From NCBI GenBank assembly GCA_017442765.1, contig JAFRZC010000196.1:1-10309 (forward strand): 10,309 nucleotides of DNA, given 5' to 3'. The position numbers and the translations under genes are program-made. Source of the DNA: Prevotella sp. Its GTDB lineage: Bacteria; Bacteroidota; Bacteroidia; Bacteroidales; Bacteroidaceae. The notes under the pieces were generated by a model. That model saw nothing but the letters and a program-made list of their open reading frames with translations. It was not told the origin of the DNA and made no database searches. Shown here piece after piece: positions 6,851 to 10,309 of this stretch (its first letter is position 1; each line of letters begins with the position of its first letter).

Positions 6851-8166
6851 GCTTCTTGCCTTTTAGTTTTATAAACGTCGTAGTCGATTTTATATTCTTC
6901 GGGGAAGGAAAGAATTTCGCCGCGTTCAATAGCCTCATGTCCCCATAGGCAGAGCAGCGAGGCATAGTAGCCTTCCTCGGCGATGCGCTCGGGTTGTCTC
7001 TTGGTGATAACGGCCTCTACGAAGGCCTCTGTCAGTAGCGAGGTGCCGTCGCCGTCGGGTCGCTTACCCAGTATGTACTCCCCGTGATTTTCATTGGCGG
7101 TCTCTGGTGCCCAGCTGGTTCCGGCAAAGGGAATACTGCCGAAGACAGTATTCTCCCAATCGTTGATCATCTGGAGGAAAGCGGGGGTAGGGTCGATGTC
7201 CTCGAAATAATATTTTCCCCGTTCGGGTTCAACTGTCCCGAGGTTACCCAGAATCTGCTCCTCAAGTCCGTAGAACTTGTTGGCGATGTCTGTGCCGTAG
7301 GTGAGCTTCTCGCCGCCAGGGAAGACATAGATGCAATTGATGTTGTCATAGACCTCGCGTCCGTCCTTCCAATAAGTGATGGCACCGTGCCCCATTACCT
7401 TCTCGGGCAGTTGGCGCATGGCCCATGTGCCCACTTGCAGCTGATGGCAGGCCAGCTCGGTCATCAGTCCCTTCGACGATTCCTTGTAAAGTCGCCAGTT
7501 GATGAACTTCTCCAATGTCGGAGCCTGACTCTCCCAACCCGACGGAGCCGACTTCGGCACGTCGCGTCGCCAGTCGCCGTTGCGGTTCCAGTAGGCATGA
7601 ACGGCGGTAATCTTTCCGAACATACCCGAGTGCACCAGTTCCATCGCCTTGATGTAGCGCGGATCGAACAACCGCTGCTGTCCTGTGAAGAAGATACTTC
7701 CCGTCTCAATATGCTTCTGGTACATCTGGAAACACTGCTCCATCGTGTAGCCGATGGTTTTCTCGCAATAGACATGCTTGCCTGCGTCCATCGCGTCCAT
7801 CGCAATCTGGAAATGCGTATGGAGCGGTGTAGCGATGACCACGGCGGCAATCGACTTGTCTTCGAGCAGTTTGCGATAGTCCTTATAGGTTTTTGCCTTG
7901 GGTACAATCTTCAGGGCCGCGTCGAGTGAGGGCTGATAGACATCGGCCAACGCTGCGATGTTGGCTTTGGGATTCTGCGCCAGGAACGAGAGCAGGAACT
8001 GTCCGCGTGAGCCGGGACCAATCATGCCGATCTTCACGCGCTCGTCTTTCGTCTCCTCAACTTCCGAAAAGGCAGATAACCAAGGTGTTGTGGCTGCCAG
8101 AGCCCCGACACCGAGTGTGCCCAGTCCTTTCAGGAAGCTCCTTCTGTTCATCTGATTTTTTTCCAT
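6847..8166 (-). CDS. Tat-exported Gfo/Idh/MocA-family sugar dehydrogenase (A)
   Basis: The first operon gene, 439 residues. The Tat motif is NRRSFLK at residues 7-13 with a hydrophobic stretch to about residue 27. The Rossmann motif is GPGSRG (50-55). The usual EKP appears as EKT (135-137): the Lys is kept and the Pro replaced by Thr. Further on, GLMTELACHQLQVGTW (233-248) places H241 in the region where the family has its catalytic His. The start at 8166 lies about 24 nt from a predicted transcription start; M6 (8151) is a possible alternative that keeps the Tat motif. It is only distantly similar to dehydrogenase B, so the pair probably does two different steps or serves two substrates, for example glycoside oxidation and 3-keto-sugar reduction. 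The gene end overlaps the small membrane protein by 4 nt. Confidence 0.93.
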   Translation of the reverse strand: MEKNQMNRRSFLKGLGTLGVGALAATTPWLSAFSEVEETKDERVKIGMIGPGSRGQFLLSFLAQNPKANIAALADVYQPSLDAALKIVPKAKTYKDYRKLLEDKSIAAVVIATPLHTHFQIAMDAMDAGKHVYCEKTIGYTMEQCFQMYQKHIETGSIFFTGQQRLFDPRYIKAMELVHSGMFGKITAVHAYWNRNGDWRRDVPKSAPSGWESQAPTLEKFINWRLYKESSKGLMTELACHQLQVGTWAMRQLPEKVMGHGAITYWKDGREVYDNINCIYVFPGGEKLTYGTDIANKFYGLEEQILGNLGTVEPERGKYYFEDIDPTPAFLQMINDWENTVFGSIPFAGTSWAPETANENHGEYILGKRPDGDGTSLLTEAFVEAVITKRQPERIAEEGYYASLLCLWGHEAIERGEILSFPEEYKIDYDVYKTKRQEA

Positions 8167-8195
8167 TAAGTTTTCTCTGAGGTCTAAGTTCTTTG

Positions 8196-8203
8196 CAAAA
8201 TTA
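8196..8203 (-). promoter_or_regulatory. -7 element of the dehydrogenase/DUF1080 operon
   Basis: The minus strand reads TAATTTTG, an exact match to TAnnTTTG, about 30 nt upstream of the ATG at 8166. The -33 position falls in an A/T-only stretch near 8224 without a good TTTG, which is compatible with a promoter that needs an activator. Confidence 0.6.
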
Positions 8204-8210
8204 CTGCTTT

Positions 8211-8246
8211 TTTCTGATTTATTTTAAAATTAAATGATTAAATTTG
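8211..8246 (+). promoter_or_regulatory. MFS gene promoter, back to back with the operon promoter
   Basis: TAAATTTG at 8239-8246 matches the -7 consensus exactly; the -33 region (TTTCTG, 8211-8216) is weak. The start point would be near 8253, about 24 nt before the ATG. The -7 elements of the two divergent promoters are only 35 bp apart, so their -33 regions interleave. A perfect palindrome ATTTTAAAAT (8221-8230) sits close to the midpoint and could be part of a shared regulator site. Confidence 0.6.
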
Positions 8247-8276
8247 CAGGCGTTAACAAAAAATTAGATTTAGCGT

Positions 8277-9719
8277 ATGAAGACTATAGACCATACACCC
8301 TCAACTGTCGACTCTCAGCCATTGAGCAAATTCCGTTGGGTCATTTGTGGAATGCTCTTTGTGGCCACTACCATCAACTATATGGACAGGCAGGTGCTCT
8401 CGCTGACATGGAAAGACTTTATTGCGCCCGAGTTCCACTGGAGCGATGCCAACTACGGCGACGTGGCAGGCATCTTCGCGCTTGTCTATGCCATTGCCAA
8501 TCTGTTTGCCGGACGCATCATCGACTGGCTGGGTACCCGTCGCGGCTATCTCTGGGCTATCGGAATCTGGTCGGGCGGAGCCTGTCTGCATGCGCTCTGC
8601 GGCTGGGCAACCAGACAGTATGTGGGCATCGACAGTACGACCGAGCTGGTGGGAGCCACCGGTGCGCTGGCCTCTACAGTAGCAATGGTAAGCGTATGGT
8701 TTTTTATGGCGGCACGTGTCGTGTTGGCTGTCGGCGAGGCAGGAAACTTTCCATCCGCAGTAAAGGTGACGGCGGAGTATTTTCCCAAGAAAGACCGCGC
8801 CTATGCGACGGCTATCTTCAACTCCGGTTCCACCATCGGTGCACTCATTGCTCCGCTATGTATCCCTGTGCTGGCTCGTTATTTCAAGAACATCGGCGTG
8901 GGCAACGGCTGGGAGATGGCATTTATTATTATCGGTGCCCTCGGTTTTCTGTGGATGGGCGTGTGGCTCTTTATCTATAAGGAAGCCCCCTCCAGTGGAG
9001 AGAGGAGAGATTCCTCCCTTCCCTTTAGGGAGGGGGCGGGGGTAGGCCGGAGAGAGTGGAGTGGAGGGAGCCTTTTCCTCAAGCGTCAGACATGGGCGAT
9101 TGTTTTGGGAAAGTTCCTTACCGATGGTGTGTGGTGGTTCTTCCTCTTTTGGACACCGGCCTACATCAGCGACGTCTATGGCTACACGTCCGACACGCCT
9201 ATGGCACAGATGCTCATCTTCACACTTTATGCCATCACGCTGCTCTCTATTTATGGCGGCAAGCTGCCCACCATTTTCATTAATCGTACAGGGCTTGACA
9301 CCTACACCTGTCGTATGCGTGCCATGTTCATCTTTGCCCTTTTTCCCCTGCTCGGTCTGCTCGCCCAACCGCTTGGCGGCATCTCGCCCTGGCTCACTAT
9401 CGTGATGATTGGCATTGTCGGCGCGGCGCACCAGTCGTGGTCGGCTAACCTTTTCACCGTCGGCAGCGACCTCTTCCCACAGCGTGCCGTAGCCTCTATC
9501 ACGGGCATCAATGGCATGGCTGGCGGCATCAGCTCGTTCCTCATCAATGTGCTCAGCGGCCGGCTCATCGACTATGCCCATGCCACCCGGCTCCATGTGC
9601 TCGGTTTCATTGGCAAGGAGGCCGCCTATTTCCTCATCTTCTGCTATTGCTCCGTAGCCTACCTTCTCGGCTGGACCGTCATGAAACTGCTTGTGCCGCG
9701 ATACACTCCAGTAAAATGA
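8277..9719 (+). CDS. MFS transporter, anion:cation symporter (hexuronate-type) family
   Basis: A 480-residue inner-membrane protein with about 12 transmembrane helices. ACS/ExuT-type signatures are INYMDRQVLSLTWKDF (33-48) in the first helix and loop, the motif A-like GRIIDWLGTRRGYL (79-92), and GEAGNFPSAVKVTAEYFPKKDRA (153-175). This family imports organic anions such as hexuronates, often with H+ or Na+. Here it is divergent from the 3-keto-glycoside-type operon and shares its promoter region, so a sugar or sugar-acid product of that pathway is the likely cargo. The central cytoplasmic loop after helix 6 (residues about 237-262) is encoded by repeat copy D and is Arg/Gly/Ser-rich with low similarity to what normally stands there. 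The C-terminal half resumes at LKRQTWAIVLGKFLTDGVWWF. The ATG at 8277 agrees with the promoter. Exact substrate unknown. Confidence 0.93.
   Translation: MKTIDHTPSTVDSQPLSKFRWVICGMLFVATTINYMDRQVLSLTWKDFIAPEFHWSDANYGDVAGIFALVYAIANLFAGRIIDWLGTRRGYLWAIGIWSGGACLHALCGWATRQYVGIDSTTELVGATGALASTVAMVSVWFFMAARVVLAVGEAGNFPSAVKVTAEYFPKKDRAYATAIFNSGSTIGALIAPLCIPVLARYFKNIGVGNGWEMAFIIIGALGFLWMGVWLFIYKEAPSSGERRDSSLPFREGAGVGRREWSGGSLFLKRQTWAIVLGKFLTDGVWWFFLFWTPAYISDVYGYTSDTPMAQMLIFTLYAITLLSIYGGKLPTIFINRTGLDTYTCRMRAMFIFALFPLLGLLAQPLGGISPWLTIVMIGIVGAAHQSWSANLFTVGSDLFPQRAVASITGINGMAGGISSFLINVLSGRLIDYAHATRLHVLGFIGKEAAYFLIFCYCSVAYLLGWTVMKLLVPRYTPVK
8985..9056 (+). repeat. GC-rich palindromic repeat, copy D, inside the MFS gene
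   Basis: It begins GCCCCCTCCA, matching the outer edge of copies A and B on their opposite strand, and ends GGGGGTAGGCCGGAGAGAG, matching copy C. Its core 9007-9050 is identical at 42 of 44 positions to copy E at 9725-9768. The centre TCCCTTTAGGGA (9020-9031) is a perfect palindrome. It is translated in the MFS frame as about APSSGERRDSSLPFREGAGV and onward, in the loop between helices 6 and 7. Confidence 0.85.
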
Positions 9720-9724
9720 AAGGT

Positions 9725-9768
9725 GAGATTCCTCCCTTCCCTTTAGGGAGGGGTCGGGGGTAGGCTGG
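9725..9768 (+). repeat. GC-rich palindromic repeat, copy E, just after the MFS gene
   Basis: Forty-four bp, 42 identical to the core of copy D 718 bp upstream, starting 5 nt after the MFS stop codon. It carries the same palindrome TCCCTTTAGGGA and the tail CGGGGGTAGGCTGG. It may form a hairpin in the MFS transcript and so stabilise its 3' end. Confidence 0.85.
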
Positions 9769-9784
9769 TTTGCGGTTGAGGAGA

Positions 9785-9960
9785 TAAGATTTCGGGGGAG
9801 AGAGGCTAAGGTTTTGAGGGGAGGAAGATAAAGTTTCGGGGTACAAAAACTATGCTTTTGCGGTTTTTGCTTATAAGCGAATGACCTTGCGGCTACAAGC
9901 AAAAGACCTTTCGCTTATAAGCAAAAGGCCTTGTGCTTTCAGGCAAAAGTAAACACACTA
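9785..9960. repeat. Degenerate 22-bp periodic repeats in the MFS-GH97 spacer
   Basis: The convergent spacer is organised with a 22-bp step. Purine-rich units begin TAAG/TAAAG at 9785, 9807 and 9829. A second set of units begins at 9873, 9895, 9917 and 9939, each with AAGCAAAAG or a close variant followed by CCTT. Units 9895 and 9917 agree at 18 of 22 positions. The palindrome GCTTATAAGC occurs at 9869-9878 and 9913-9922, exactly 44 bp apart. Within units 9895 and 9917, AAGCAAAAG can pair with the following CTTTCGCTT or CTTGTGCTT (8 of 9 bases), so these could act as hairpins in either direction and stop transcription of both convergent genes. Confidence 0.7.
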
Positions 9961-10309
9961 TTCAATCACTCCTGCGAAGCCGCCGTTGCGGGCCATGTGG
10001 ATTTTTACGGGTGTGCCGGCATTGACGGTTCTTTCCTCTTTCCGGTAGTCGATGGCGCGGCGGTCGGCGTTGACACCATCGGTGAAGAGGGTGAGCTGTT
10101 TCTCGCCCTGACTGAGGAAGTCGGGAGTAATCTCTATGTCGCGCGGGTCGTTGTCGTTGATGCCGCCGATGAACCATCGGTTGCCTGAGCGGCGTGCCAT
10201 GATGACGTATTTCCCGGGTTCGGCCTCCAGCACGCGCGTCTCGTCCCACAATACGGGCACACTGGTGATGAACTCCGTGCACCCGGCGTTCTCATAGTAG
10301 CGCGAGGGC
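9958..10309 (-). CDS. Glycoside hydrolase family 97, C-terminal part (start beyond window)
   Basis: About 116 C-terminal residues are visible. The sequence runs on from the window edge as PSRYYENAGCTEFITSVPVLWDETRVL, then EPGKYVIMARRSGNRWFIGG and DFLSQGEKQLTLFTDGVNA, ending GFAGVIE. This is the C-terminal beta-sandwich domain of GH97, the family of SusB-type alpha-glucosidases and of retaining alpha-galactosidases, usually periplasmic in Bacteroidetes. The catalytic TIM barrel lies outside the window, so inverting versus retaining type and substrate cannot be told. It converges on the MFS gene, and its stop codon overlaps the last 22-bp repeat unit. It may belong to a separate glycan-use locus to the right. 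Confidence 0.88.
   Translation of the reverse strand, partial: PSRYYENAGCTEFITSVPVLWDETRVLEAEPGKYVIMARRSGNRWFIGGINDNDPRDIEITPDFLSQGEKQLTLFTDGVNADRRAIDYRKEERTVNAGTPVKIHMARNGGFAGVIE

Noticed and set aside
7084..7929. Long open frame on the plus strand opposite dehydrogenase A (281 codons)
   Set aside because: Antisense shadow of a clear Gfo/Idh/MocA gene; no promoter or domain of its own.
9041..9053. E. coli-type REP (GTAGGCCGGA) from recent transfer
   Set aside because: The short identity to the enterobacterial REP start is probably coincidence; the rest of the element (CCCTTTAGGG hairpin, G-runs) is unlike enterobacterial REPs and all genes look Bacteroidetes.
8856..9902. Long minus-strand open frame opposite the MFS gene (348 codons)
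   Set aside because: Antisense to a clear transporter, and its ends are made of the repeat sequences; charged, motif-free translation.
9869..9960. Possible CRISPR array
   Set aside because: Units follow each other directly at 22 bp with no unique spacers and only moderate identity, and no cas gene is near.

Overview
The window looks like a chromosomal segment of a Bacteroidales bacterium, most likely Prevotella-like. The reasons are promoters of the Bacteroidetes type (TAnnTTTG at -7), mostly weak Shine-Dalgarno sequences, Bacteroidetes-type ClpB and TrpS proteins, and a sugar-processing gene set (Tat-exported Gfo/Idh/MocA dehydrogenases, a PF06439/DUF1080 protein, an MFS transporter and a GH97 glycosidase) typical of gut Bacteroidetes. 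The genus is inference; no rRNA is present.

Layout. Positions 1-2050 (minus) hold most of clpB, cut by the window edge inside the second ATPase domain. Positions 2051-2337 are a divergent intergenic region with a clpB promoter overlapped by a long inverted repeat, and a trpS promoter. trpS (2338-3396, plus) ends against a GC-rich repeat. Reading leftwards from 8166 to 3501 is a tight five-gene minus-strand operon: Gfo/Idh/MocA dehydrogenase A, a 78-residue two-helix membrane protein, Gfo/Idh/MocA dehydrogenase B, a secreted DUF1080 (3-keto-disaccharide hydrolase family) protein, and a divergent ApbE-like flavin transferase. An MFS transporter (8277-9719, plus) is transcribed divergently from the operon out of a shared, very AT-rich promoter region. 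The window closes with the C-terminal part of a GH97 glycosidase (minus), separated from the MFS gene by a repeat-filled convergent spacer.

How the genes work together. Two Tat-exported sugar dehydrogenases plus a DUF1080 protein match the logic of the 3-keto-glycoside pathway: oxidation at C3 of a glycoside, loss or hydrolysis of the aglycone, then uptake or reduction. The order dehydrogenase, dehydrogenase, DUF1080 resembles, from memory, the Bacteroides thetaiotaomicron BT2159-BT2157 genes linked to glucosinolate breakdown. The MFS protein is a plausible importer of the product. The substrate cannot be read from the sequence.

The most unusual feature is a dispersed family of GC-rich palindromic repeats with five copies in 10 kb. 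Three of them lie inside coding regions (clpB, apbE-like, MFS) and are translated without breaking the frame, each in a place likely to tolerate it. A second oddity is a series of degenerate repeats at exact 22-bp spacing between the MFS and GH97 genes.
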